Source: a virus
Strand: one strand, 5' to 3'
IMG/VR virus record: IMGVR_UViG_3300037114_000038
Location: 1 to 26,200 of that record
DNA length: 26,200 bases
Positions 1 to 5,995 of this stretch are shown piece after piece. The first letter of the stretch is position 1, and each line of letters starts with the position of its first letter. Under the pieces are notes generated by a model that saw only the letters and a program-made list of their open reading frames with translations, did no database searches and was not told the DNA's origin. The position numbers and the translations under genes are program-made.

Positions 1-2
1 CT

Positions 3-497
3 TGGAAATTATTCAAGCAGCATCACTATTTAGATGCGAATCTAGCGCGATCAGCGACGTGTTTTGTAGCATTCTTGAACGATAGGGCGGCGGCATTTAC
101 GGCGGTCCTTCCCTTTCCTCATCCATCGGCCCCAGCATGGCGCGAGCATCGCACGGTATGCCTGCCTGACTTCCAGGGCGTTGGGATTGGCAATGCGATG
201 AGCGAATTCGTGGCGAGCCTTTACGCGGCCCACAAGCGGTATATTTCCTGCACTTCGCACCCCTCAATGATTCGGCACCGGGGCAAATCACCATTGTGGC
301 GCATCATGCGGCGACCGGGGATGGTGAGCGGGCAGCATGGAAGAACGATCAGCAACGCAAAATCGTTTTCATCCGATATGGCGAAGGGGATTCTAAGAAA
401 AACCAGCTCTACCCGTTTGACCGCTAGCTTTGAATATCGCGGAACAGCCCGACCAATCGAGGCGGTGGGTTTGGGATTGATATACTTGGCTCATTGA
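3..497 (+). CDS. GNAT-family N-acetyltransferase, 5' end outside window
   Basis: The reading frame is open from the left window edge to TGA at 495-497, so this is the C-terminal 164 codons of a longer gene. Residues in the fragment match the acetyl-CoA-binding core of GNAT enzymes: a beta-strand with REHR, then LPDFQGVGIGNAMSEF (the R/Q-x-x-G-x-G/A pyrophosphate-binding loop at the start of the alpha3 helix). After this come SHPSMIRHR and SPLW, which I recall from a phage- and plasmid-associated GNAT subgroup. GNAT enzymes transfer an acetyl group from acetyl-CoA to an amine; the substrate here cannot be told. A TTG at 75 could be called as a start, but the upstream in-frame codons (WKLFKQHHYLDANL...) look like genuine protein and the LPDFQGVG core would then lack its preceding strands. 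The family call is fairly secure; the function is not. Confidence 0.72.
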   Translation, partial: WKLFKQHHYLDANLARSATCFVAFLNDRAAAFTAVLPFPHPSAPAWREHRTVCLPDFQGVGIGNAMSEFVASLYAAHKRYISCTSHPSMIRHRGKSPLWRIMRRPGMVSGQHGRTISNAKSFSSDMAKGILRKTSSTRLTASFEYRGTARPIEAVGLGLIYLAH

Positions 498-524
498 ACG
501 CCGTTTTTTGAGTAAAAGCGCGAT

Positions 525-638
525 TCACTTTTTCTTCCGTTTCCACTTGGGTTTGCGAGCCGGAAGCTCGGATTTCGGAACCTGAACGAGCAGCCGCGCG
601 AGAGAATCGAACGCCTTAAATCCCTTTGGTTTTTTCAT
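525..638 (-). CDS. 37-aa basic protein downstream of transposase C-terminal fragment
   Basis: A 37-residue ORF beginning MKKPKGFKAFDSL, with a central ARLLVQVPKSELPARKP stretch and a very basic C-terminus (KWKRKKK). Its ATG overlaps the TGA of the upstream gene as ATGA, a typical sign of translational coupling in one transcript. The basic tail suggests nucleic-acid binding. The N-terminal KKPKGF is also found near the start of the upstream 86-aa protein (KKPKGFAKF), which may be a shared motif or an old duplication. I recognise no characterised family. It is the last gene of the leftward operon, and convergent with the acetyltransferase gene that ends 27 bases away. Confidence 0.55.
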   Translation of the reverse strand: MKKPKGFKAFDSLARLLVQVPKSELPARKPKWKRKKK

Positions 639-895
639 TCGAGTCCCATGAATCCGGCCCCATCTTGGCCGGTCAAAAGTCGGTAGGTAATCCGTCGTCC
701 TGGAACTTGCGCCATCACGGCGGCGAACCGTCCAGCGTCGTCCGTCTTGCGTTGGTTAAATCGGAATACCTCCTCATCGACGTAGCGTTGTAAGTGCATC
801 GGCGAAAGCTGGATATGCGTGCCTTTAATGCACCGCTTGAACGGCGCCCCGAATTTGGCGAAGCCCTTCGGCTTTTTTGGTTTGCTCGCGTCCAT
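635..895 (-). CDS. Stand-alone C-terminal piece of an IS1595/ISXO2-type transposase
   Basis: An 86-aa protein starting MDASKPKKPKG. From about residue 17 it matches the end of IS1595/ISXO2-family transposases: FKRCIKGTHIQLSPMHLQRYVDEEVFRFNQRK, then DDAGRF and GRRITYRLLTG. In full transposases this segment follows the DDE catalytic residues and carries the R-Y-x-x-E-x-x-x-R-x-N-x-R motif. Here the catalytic aspartates are absent and the segment is a separate gene with its own ATG. The ribosome binding site overlaps the stop codon of the upstream HNH gene (TAG|GAG, 10 bases before ATG). The downstream 37-aa gene overlaps it by ATGA. It may be a relic of a disrupted transposase, but the intact frame and tidy start argue for expression. 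The family match is strong; the present role is inference. Confidence 0.7.
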   Translation of the reverse strand: MDASKPKKPKGFAKFGAPFKRCIKGTHIQLSPMHLQRYVDEEVFRFNQRKTDDAGRFAAVMAQVPGRRITYRLLTGQDGAGFMGLE

Positions 896-905
896 GCTGA
901 TTCTC

Positions 906-1439
906 CTATTGGACGTGCGCCCAAGTTCGGCCACTCTTGATGTCGGAGATGAGCGATTCGGAAACGCCGTATTCGCGGGCGATCCGCTTTCCTTCGCCCC
1001 ACTTCCCGAGCCGGGATTTAATGTCTCGTACTTGCGATTCGGTGAGTTGCGCCTCTGCGTTCCGTTCTCCCCGCGCGGTCGTTCCGTGCCGATCTCTGTC
1101 GCAAGCATTATCCAGCGGCGTGCCCCATCGCAGATTGTCGATCGCGTTGTTCTTCGGATTGCCGTCGCCGTGCAGGCATTCCAGGCCAGCGGGGCAGGGG
1201 CCGGCGAATGCGGACAGAACAAGAATGTGAACCCAGAATGTTTTCTTGACGCCATCTTTCGAGAGGGAGACGTTTAAGTGCCCGCTCGGCATGTCGCCCT
1301 GTGCGACGATCCGTTCTCGCACGCGGCAGATTCTCCCCGGCCTTCCTTCGCGGAGGCGCGCAACGCTCTTGATTCTGCCAAGGCTCGAAACCTCATAGCA
1401 GTTTTCGTATCCCGAGATTGGCATCCATATTTCGGACAT
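906..1439 (-). CDS. NUMOD4-HNH homing-type endonuclease
   Basis: A 177-aa protein with three parts. Residues 5-35 match a NUMOD4 motif (IWMPISGYENCYEVSSLGRI). Residues about 54-110 are an HNH_3-type nuclease core: WVHILVLSAF, then CLHGDGNPKNNAIDNLRWGT, where H71, H90 and N98 are likely catalytic or metal ligands. Residues 131-175 form a helix-turn-helix (LTESQVRDIKS...AREYGVSESLISDIKSGRTW) for site recognition. Such enzymes cut a specific DNA site and spread their own gene by homing. The ATG directly follows the TAA of the upstream zinc-ribbon gene (TAAATG), with GGAGG in that gene's last codons as ribosome binding site. Its position between two transposase pieces is unusual. I see no missing key residue. 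Confidence 0.88.
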   Translation of the reverse strand: MSEIWMPISGYENCYEVSSLGRIKSVARLREGRPGRICRVRERIVAQGDMPSGHLNVSLSKDGVKKTFWVHILVLSAFAGPCPAGLECLHGDGNPKNNAIDNLRWGTPLDNACDRDRHGTTARGERNAEAQLTESQVRDIKSRLGKWGEGKRIAREYGVSESLISDIKSGRTWAHVQ

Positions 1440-1814
1440 TTAAGCAGCCTCCATTGCGGTGCGGATTTTGTTTCGGAGAGACCACGCCGTCTTCTGTGTG
1501 GTTCCGATGAGTTTCCCGAGTTCGGACGTGGAGACGCGGACTTGATTGGCTTCGACCCAAATGGCAACGAACCACGATCCGAGCGGCACGGGGCTTTCGG
1601 TGAAGATTGTACCGGACTTCAGGGAGAATTGCTTGCCGCAGTCGCGGCACTGGAGGACGTGGCGTGTGGCGATTTCGCCGATACGGCCACCGTCACACTT
1701 TGGACAGACGATCTTGCCGTCGGGCCATTTGATCCGGCGCATGTATCGATTGCAGACCGCTGGATCGGCGAAGTATTGCGCGGCGGAGAGTAGTGAGTTT
1801 GGTTGAGTTTCCAC
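1440..1814 (-). CDS. N-terminal zinc-ribbon/helical piece of an IS1595-type transposase
   Basis: A 124-aa protein starting at GTG 1814 with GGAG 8 bases upstream. The frame stays open further upstream, but only this start has a good binding site, and it matches the duplicated copy near 3357. Residues 12-35 (AAQYFADPAVCNRYMRRIKWPDGKI) and a zinc ribbon (C37-x2-C40, C56-x2-C59) are followed by FSLKSGTIFTESPVPLGSWFVAIW and TQKTAWSLRNKIRTAM. These are the DNA-binding N-terminal domains of ISXO2/IS1595 transposases. The protein stops exactly where the DDE domain should begin. The HNH gene starts on the next base, and the transposase C-terminus lies beyond it. It may bind DNA on its own; it cannot catalyse transposition alone. 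Confidence 0.75.
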   Translation of the reverse strand: METQPNSLLSAAQYFADPAVCNRYMRRIKWPDGKIVCPKCDGGRIGEIATRHVLQCRDCGKQFSLKSGTIFTESPVPLGSWFVAIWVEANQVRVSTSELGKLIGTTQKTAWSLRNKIRTAMEAA

Positions 1815-1908
1815 GGTCGATTCTCCGAAAGGATGCCGCGCGATCCGGGCCTCATTGCGTTCCGGCCGTCGCCAGAACAGGAGCACCATCGGACCGCGCG
1901 GCAAAGGA

Positions 1909-2310
1909 TCATTTTGCAAAATAAACGCGGCGAACAAGGATCGCATTCATGCTTATCGTGCGCTGTCCACCGTAGGAGTGATCTTCATCTTCGGTCACGG
2001 AATCGATGAGCATTTCGTATGGACGCCCAATCCTTGTGACCGCGCAAAAGGTGGAACTTACGAGCTTGAGGCCGTCGCCGTAATTCGCGGAAGATATCGC
2101 TGGTCGCGGATCGGCGACAGGAGCCGTCATGTGTCCCGTCCCGACACTGATGAGATCACCGATGGCTATATTAGAGGCGAAATCTGCGGTAACGATCTGA
2201 TATCCCTGGCCCGCAACAGCATCGGCGTAATCTAGGCCACTGATGCCTCTGACTGGCTTGCCAGAGTCAATTCGTCGATACGGAGTGTGGCCAATCTGGA
2301 TGTATCGCAT
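1909..2310 (-). CDS. Hypothetical 133-aa phage protein
   Basis: Start at ATG 2310 (MRYIQIGHTPYRRID) was chosen because GGAAGGA lies just upstream; the frame extends further upstream without a good binding site. The protein is mixed alpha/beta in character with no cysteine motif, signal peptide or membrane segment, and I recognise no family. It is the first gene behind the promoter at 2383-2411, and its start lies 30 bases from the conserved leader hairpin. About 95 bases separate it from the zinc-ribbon gene downstream, so it probably shares a transcript with the transposase/HNH block. Confidence 0.6.
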   Translation of the reverse strand: MRYIQIGHTPYRRIDSGKPVRGISGLDYADAVAGQGYQIVTADFASNIAIGDLISVGTGHMTAPVADPRPAISSANYGDGLKLVSSTFCAVTRIGRPYEMLIDSVTEDEDHSYGGQRTISMNAILVRRVYFAK

Positions 2311-2339
2311 TGCTTTTCCTTCCGGCTTTCGCCGGTCCT

Positions 2340-2359
2340 GCAACCTGTCATCCGGTTGC
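2340..2359 (-). promoter_or_regulatory. Leader hairpin, copy 1
   Basis: A perfect inverted repeat (GCAACC, 8-base loop, GGTTGC), 20 bases long, between a promoter and the start codon of the 133-aa gene (30 bases away). The loop and lower stem recur at 3101-3120. The outer base pair is G-C here and C-G there, which keeps pairing. It is followed in both copies by CCGATC on the + strand. It could be an RNA leader structure or a repressor operator. Confidence 0.6.
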
Positions 2360-2382
2360 CCGATCCCCACTAGACAGTCCGT

Positions 2383-2411
2383 ATTCTATCGGACATCCGC
2401 TAATGTGTCAA
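2383..2411 (-). promoter_or_regulatory. Sigma70-type promoter, leftward
   Basis: On the minus strand a perfect -35 TTGACA (2406-2411) is followed by a 17-base spacer and -10 TAGAAT (2383-2388). Transcription would start near 2376 and run through the leader hairpin into the 133-aa gene and the transposase/HNH block. Confidence 0.72.
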
Positions 2412-2484
2412 ATGCCTATTTGTTATTTTTCGCATTTTTCTCGTTTTTGTTTAATCTGCCATTTTGGCGTATGAGCCAAGTATA

Positions 2485-2712
2485 TCAGTCCCATTGCGAT
2501 TCCTCGTTTATTCTCTGTAGCTCCCGAAGATTGGCCGCTATTAGCTGTTGTTCCTTTTCGATTAACTCTGCGGGGGCAGACAGCAAATTCAGCTCGACCA
2601 ATCTCCGGAACTTTTCGCCGAGCATCATCAGGAGCGCATCTCTGTCGTGGATTCCGAGCCAGTTGCCGGTCAGATCGCCAGGCGAAGTATCAGTGTCGTA
2701 TTCTATTTTCAC
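2485..2712 (-). CDS. Hypothetical 75-aa acidic helical protein
   Basis: Starts at GTG 2712 with GGAG 7 bases upstream. Sequence MKIEYDTDTSPGDLTGNWLGIHDRDALLMM is followed by a long charged helix (residues about 30-70: RRLVELNLL...LIEKEQQLIAANLRELQRINEE) that could form a coiled coil. I recognise no family. It lies 103 bases downstream of the 84-aa gene and upstream of the next promoter, so it is probably the second gene behind the promoter at 3150-3177. Confidence 0.6.
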   Translation of the reverse strand: MKIEYDTDTSPGDLTGNWLGIHDRDALLMMLGEKFRRLVELNLLSAPAELIEKEQQLIAANLRELQRINEESQWD

Positions 2713-2815
2713 GAATTCTCCAGAAAAAGCCGCCCGCCGCCGGGGGCTGATTTCTCAGACCGCTTGCGGCGGCGCGGCGACGGGCGAAGGCTCATCGGCA
2801 GCATCCAGCGATGGA

Positions 2816-3070
2816 TTAGGCGGTCGGAATGCCAGCGGCCCCGTCCTCATACTCCGAACGCTCATCGTCGTCCTGAGCCATCCATTGGCCGAAATCGCCA
2901 GTAAATCCCTGATTCGATTTCGCCCACGCGAAAGCCTGCTCCTCGCCCACGACACGACCATGCACCATATCGGCCTGATCGGCGGCATCCTGGAAGCTCG
3001 CGTGGGTGCTGTGGGTGGTCCAGCCAGCGATAGCCTTGACTTCGACGGTGTATTTTTGGTTTGCGCTCAT
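2816..3070 (-). CDS. Hypothetical 84-aa phage protein
   Basis: ATG 3070 is preceded by AAGGA at a good distance. The N-terminus (MSANQKYTVEVKAIAGWTTHSTHASFQDAADQADMVHG) looks like a small alpha/beta fold with a YTVEV strand and a helix. The C-terminus is acidic (MAQDDDERSEYEDG). No family recognised. It is the first gene behind the second promoter and leader hairpin (start codon 31 bases from the hairpin). A different frame near its 3' end could encode a short proline-rich peptide, but I found no binding site for it. Confidence 0.6.
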   Translation of the reverse strand: MSANQKYTVEVKAIAGWTTHSTHASFQDAADQADMVHGRVVGEEQAFAWAKSNQGFTGDFGQWMAQDDDERSEYEDGAAGIPTA

Positions 3071-3100
3071 CTGAATTCCTTTGCCCTTGCGGGGCTAACT

Positions 3101-3120
3101 CCAACCTGCCATCCGGTTGG
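3101..3120 (-). promoter_or_regulatory. Leader hairpin, copy 2
   Basis: A perfect inverted repeat (CCAACC, 8-base loop, GGTTGG), a near copy of 2340-2359 with one loop change and a swapped outer base pair. It sits 31 bases before the 84-aa start codon, the same distance as copy 1 from its own gene. Confidence 0.6.
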
Positions 3121-3149
3121 CCGATCTCAGTCGTATGACTGATGAGAGA

Positions 3150-3177
3150 ATAGTATCATGTATTTCGGGTGTGTCAA
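3150..3177 (-). promoter_or_regulatory. Sigma70-type promoter, leftward, second copy
   Basis: On the minus strand a perfect -35 TTGACA (3172-3177) is followed by a 16-base spacer and -10 TACTAT (3150-3155, 4 of 6 consensus). Layout matches the promoter at 2383-2411: promoter, about 24-30 bases, hairpin, about 30 bases, start codon. Confidence 0.6.
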
Positions 3178-3249
3178 GTGCCTAAATTGGAATTATTTTA
3201 ATGTCGTGTTTTTCGCGTAAAAATGAGGTCCGGTGTGTCAAATCAGTCA

Positions 3250-3357
3250 TTACCCAATCTTGCCATCCGGCCATTTGATCCGGCGCATGTAGGCGTTGCA
3301 CACCGCCGGATCGGCGAAGTATTGCGCGGCCCCAAGTAGTGAGTTTGGTTCGTTCAT
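3250..3357 (-). pseudogene. Truncated second copy of the transposase zinc-ribbon gene
   Basis: A 35-codon frame from ATG 3357 (GGAG just upstream) reads MNEPNSLLGAAQYFADPAVC and continues to WPDGKIG, then TAA. It matches residues 4-35 of the 124-aa zinc-ribbon protein almost exactly at both DNA and protein level. The match ends right before the first CxxC of the zinc ribbon, so no zinc site is made. The DNA match extends upstream through CGCGGC and GGAGAAT. In this copy the ribosome binding site lies in a CTCC-TTCG-GGAG hairpin (3365-3376), with a UUCG tetraloop in the RNA. It is a recombination relic or a very short peptide gene. Confidence 0.6.
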
Positions 3358-3470
3358 TTTCATTCTCCCGAAGGAGCCGCGCCGGATGCTCTCTCACAGC
3401 CTACGAGCACCGAGCTAATCTTGGCCGAAGCCTAGCTGGTTTCCAGCTTGCGCTGCGGCGCGGCAAGGAT

Positions 3471-3641
3471 TCAGCGTTTCCGGTTTCGTTTTTCCAGTTC
3501 GGGCGGCAAAGATGCCCCCTCTGGGCGATACAGGTCCTCTTCGATGGCGTCGATTTCAGCTTGGATTTTTGCTGTTTTCGGGACAATTTTTTCGAGCCGT
3601 TTTTTGCGGGCCAATAATTTTCTAGATTCGCTGATCGTCAT
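3471..3641 (-). CDS. Hypothetical 56-aa charged helical protein
   Basis: Start at ATG 3641 (MTISESRKLLARKKRLEKIV) follows the TAG of the upstream gene after one base, so translation is probably coupled; AAGGA lies 12 bases upstream. The protein is highly charged and helical (residues 5-40), with C-terminal ELEKRNRKR. It may bind DNA or act as a small partner protein. The frame extends upstream to 3746, but that part overlaps the 85-aa gene and looks like shadow sequence. No family recognised. Confidence 0.55.
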   Translation of the reverse strand: MTISESRKLLARKKRLEKIVPKTAKIQAEIDAIEEDLYRPEGASLPPELEKRNRKR

Positions 3642-3642
3642 T

Positions 3643-3900
3643 CTAGTACCCGATCCTTTTTCGCCGACCATCGGCGATTTCACGGCTGATGCGCCGTGCG
3701 ATTTTGGCTGTCCTACCGGCGGCGCGAATCGAATCCCGATCCGCATCTAGCCCGTCGATCCGTGTGATGCTGCCGTATTGAGCCTCGACGGTATGCGTCC
3801 CATCGAATGCCTCGACAGCGTCGAAATAGGATGCGCCGATCTGTTCTCTGACGATGACCGGCATTCCGAAATAGCCGCGTGTCTGAATGGTGATGGCCAT
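3643..3900 (-). CDS. Hypothetical 85-aa phage protein
   Basis: ATG 3900 has AAGGAG 9 bases upstream. The N-terminal half (MAITIQTRGYFGMPVIVREQ) is strand-rich; the C-terminus is arginine-rich (RRISREIADGRRKR). No family recognised. It is the middle gene of a three-gene leftward unit: 18 bases after the 159-aa gene and one base before the 56-aa gene. Confidence 0.6.
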   Translation of the reverse strand: MAITIQTRGYFGMPVIVREQIGASYFDAVEAFDGTHTVEAQYGSITRIDGLDADRDSIRAAGRTAKIARRISREIADGRRKRIGY

Positions 3901-3918
3901 GATTCGTGCTCCTTTTTA

Positions 3919-4398
3919 TTAGCGACCGAATTTTTCGGCGAGGGCTGCGGTGACAGCTTCGGTGAGAATATCTGACGCATCGTCCATTTCGGTTTCGATG
4001 ATGTCAGAAATTTCCGAGTCGATCTTTTTCGAGAGGATTTCCGCGATACCGTCCACGGCTTCCTTGATCAGCGATTCTGCGACCGCGTTGGCTTTTTTGG
4101 CGGAATATTTCCACTCTCCGTCTGCATCGTCTAAGCACGAATGGATGTCCTGCCAGAGCGAAAAACCATATTCCTCATCCCTCGGCTGGTGGATGGAGTA
4201 CTTTTCTGGGCCGGCGTAGGATGCCTCGGTGATGTCGATGTAGACGCCAGATTTTTCCGCAATGTATTCCGCGCACTGCCTGTACGCTTCAGCAAAATCC
4301 TTCGCCTCGGCATCATCGTATTTGCCGATTTGCGACAAATCGAAGTTCGCGTCCAAAATGATGTTTACGCGTAAAAAGTCGCTAATTAACGCAGTCAT
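3919..4398 (-). CDS. Hypothetical 159-aa acidic protein
   Basis: ATG 4398 is preceded by AAGGAAA. The protein is acidic and helical: residues 25-60 hold DDAEAKDFAEAYRQCAEYIAEKSGVYIDI, and the C-terminal third has repeated acidic helices (IDSEISDIIETEMDDASDILTEAV). No catalytic motif, signal peptide or membrane span is visible. It heads the leftward unit. Its start codon lies only 12 bases from the start of the divergent terminase gene, so its promoter must lie inside that gene. No family recognised. Confidence 0.62.
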   Translation of the reverse strand: MTALISDFLRVNIILDANFDLSQIGKYDDAEAKDFAEAYRQCAEYIAEKSGVYIDITEASYAGPEKYSIHQPRDEEYGFSLWQDIHSCLDDADGEWKYSAKKANAVAESLIKEAVDGIAEILSKKIDSEISDIIETEMDDASDILTEAVTAALAEKFGR

Positions 4399-4410
4399 CT
4401 GATTTTCCTT

Positions 4411-4734
4411 GTGGCTCGACCAAGAAAAACAATCGATCCAAGGCTAATCGAACTTGAAAAACAGGTCGAGAATTATGCCAGAATTGGATGCAGCGATCGG
4501 GATATCGGCGATATGCTTGGCGTTGCGCATACCACGATCGCCCGGCGTTATGCACCAATTCTCATAAAAGCCCGATCGGAGTCGAGATCGATGCTCCGTA
4601 AATGGCAAATGGACTTGGCCCGTAAGGGGAATGCTACGATGCTGATTTGGCTGGGAAAGAATGTCCTCAAACAAAGCGACAACCCAATATCTTCCGAGAA
4701 CCCCGAACCAATTGTGGACGAAACGATGGGTTGA
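4411..4734 (+). CDS. Small terminase-like DNA-binding protein
   Basis: A 107-aa protein starting at GTG 4411 (MARPRKTIDPRLIELEKQVENYARIGCSDRDIGDMLGVAHTTIARRYAPIL). Residues 17-50 form a helix-turn-helix that should recognise the packaging site. The MARPRK-IDP start and the short length are typical of small terminase or terminase-associated HTH proteins, which load the large subunit on phage DNA. It overlaps the large terminase gene by 74 bases and leads the rightward late operon. I see no Shine-Dalgarno before GTG 4411. It could be leaderless or use a later start, but the N-terminal sequence favours this one. Confidence 0.7.
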   Translation: MARPRKTIDPRLIELEKQVENYARIGCSDRDIGDMLGVAHTTIARRYAPILIKARSESRSMLRKWQMDLARKGNATMLIWLGKNVLKQSDNPISSENPEPIVDETMG

Positions 4735-5992
4735 ACTCCGTCCGCATGAAGAGCAGTTGCGGCTGTGGAATGACCCGGCCCGGTTTAAGATTGTTCCGGC
4801 TGGCAGACGGTCAGGCAAAACGGAGTTGGCTAAGCGCCGCCTGGTTGTGGCGTCGATGGTCAGAAAGAACCCGCCGGGCAGATACTTCGCCGCGGCTCCC
4901 ACCCGCGATCAGGCTAAACGGATTTGGTGGAACGACCTTAAGGCATTACTGCCAAGGGAGTGGAAGCCTCGGATAAGCGAAAGCGACCTGTCGATCACAA
5001 CCAGCACCGGGGCGCAGCTTTGGGTCATCGGATTAGACAAGCCCCAGCGGATGGAAGGGACACCGTGGGACGGGGGAGTAATTGACGAGTACGCCGACAC
5101 GAAGGTTGGCACGTTTGATGCGAACATCCGCCCAGCCCTAGCTGACCGCAAGGGGTGGCTTTGGTTCATCGGTGTGCCGGATATGTCGGCACCGGGCCAG
5201 ATCGAGTATGAGGGCTTCTATCAGGTCGCGGCGACCCATGCCGATCCTGAATGGGCGGCGTTCTCCTGGGCGAGTGCGGATATCCTCCCGGCGGAAGAGG
5301 TCGAATCGGCTAAGCGCCGGATGGACCCGCGGCTGTTCGAGCAGGAAATGCTCGGCAAGTTCATCCTGGCCGGCGGTCGCGCGTTCCCTGATTTTGATCC
5401 ATCAATACACGCAAGCAAGCCGGTTCCCTACGACAAATCGCTCCCGCTCTGCTGGTCGCTCGATTTCAACATCAACCCAATGTGCTCCGGGGTAATTCAG
5501 CACCACAAAGGCGAAGTACGGGTGATCCATGAATTCGCGTTGCCGGATACAAAGACCGACACGGCCTGTGACACGTTTTTAGGCGAGGCGCAGCGGCAAG
5601 GATGGAATTTGAAGGGGCTTAATGTTTACGGCGATGCAACGGGGGATGCGAGAGACTCCACAAGCGGTATTACAGATTGGTTCATCGTCAAAAACCGGCT
5701 AAAGAATGTGGAGGACTTCCGATCAAGGGTGCCGCGCTCGCAGCCGGGGATCAAAGATACCGTGAACGCGGTGAATGCCAAGCTAAAATCTGCGGATGGC
5801 ATGATCCATGTTGCGATTGATCCATCCTGCCATGGATTGATTACCGATCTTCGATCAGCCTTGGCCGGAACAGACATGGAACCACAGCACCACGTTTCGT
5901 GGTTCAGGTACTTTTGCAATGCCGAATTCCCCGTCAACGTCAATCGGCCTCCCGCCAGCGGCGGCATAGGCTTCGCCGCTTCTGGATTGTAA
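4661..5992 (+). CDS. terL: Large terminase subunit (ATPase-nuclease)
   Basis: A 443-aa terminase that drives DNA into the prohead and cuts it. Walker A is GRRSGKT (48-54). Walker B is GGVIDE (138-143), with the catalytic Glu next to Asp. GVPD at 171-174 is the likely coupling motif. The RNase H-like nuclease domain has acidic residues at D268 (SLDFNINP) and D325/D329 (YGDATGD). Length is normal for the family. GGGAAAG precedes ATG 4661, inside the end of the small terminase gene. The portal gene starts three bases after the TAA. Frame and motifs are intact. Confidence 0.93.
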   Translation: MSSNKATTQYLPRTPNQLWTKRWVELRPHEEQLRLWNDPARFKIVPAGRRSGKTELAKRRLVVASMVRKNPPGRYFAAAPTRDQAKRIWWNDLKALLPREWKPRISESDLSITTSTGAQLWVIGLDKPQRMEGTPWDGGVIDEYADTKVGTFDANIRPALADRKGWLWFIGVPDMSAPGQIEYEGFYQVAATHADPEWAAFSWASADILPAEEVESAKRRMDPRLFEQEMLGKFILAGGRAFPDFDPSIHASKPVPYDKSLPLCWSLDFNINPMCSGVIQHHKGEVRVIHEFALPDTKTDTACDTFLGEAQRQGWNLKGLNVYGDATGDARDSTSGITDWFIVKNRLKNVEDFRSRVPRSQPGIKDTVNAVNAKLKSADGMIHVAIDPSCHGLITDLRSALAGTDMEPQHHVSWFRYFCNAEFPVNVNRPPASGGIGFAASGL

Positions 5993-5995
5993 CCA

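Noticed and set aside
819-1793. Rightward ORFs of 152 and 171 codons
   Set aside because: They are antisense to the HNH and zinc-ribbon genes, which have strong family motifs.
2755-2863. A short proline-rich peptide (36 codons) overlapping the 84-aa gene
   Set aside because: The tail SLDAADEPSPVAAPPQAV looks protein-like, but no binding site precedes it and overlap alone can explain it.
2243-3142. A 299-codon rightward ORF
   Set aside because: It crosses two leftward promoters, two hairpins and two leftward genes with good binding sites. Its own sequence is Ser/Arg/Phe-rich shadow.
3236-3241. A third leftward TTGACA
   Set aside because: No acceptable -10 lies at 16-18 bases (ACGCGA/TACGCG), and no hairpin leader follows, so it is not called as a promoter.
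3182-3248. A 22-codon leftward frame (MTDLTHRTSFLREKHDIK)
   Set aside because: Its ATG overlaps the stop of the truncated transposase copy and it vaguely resembles the start of the 159-aa protein, but it is too short to support as a gene.
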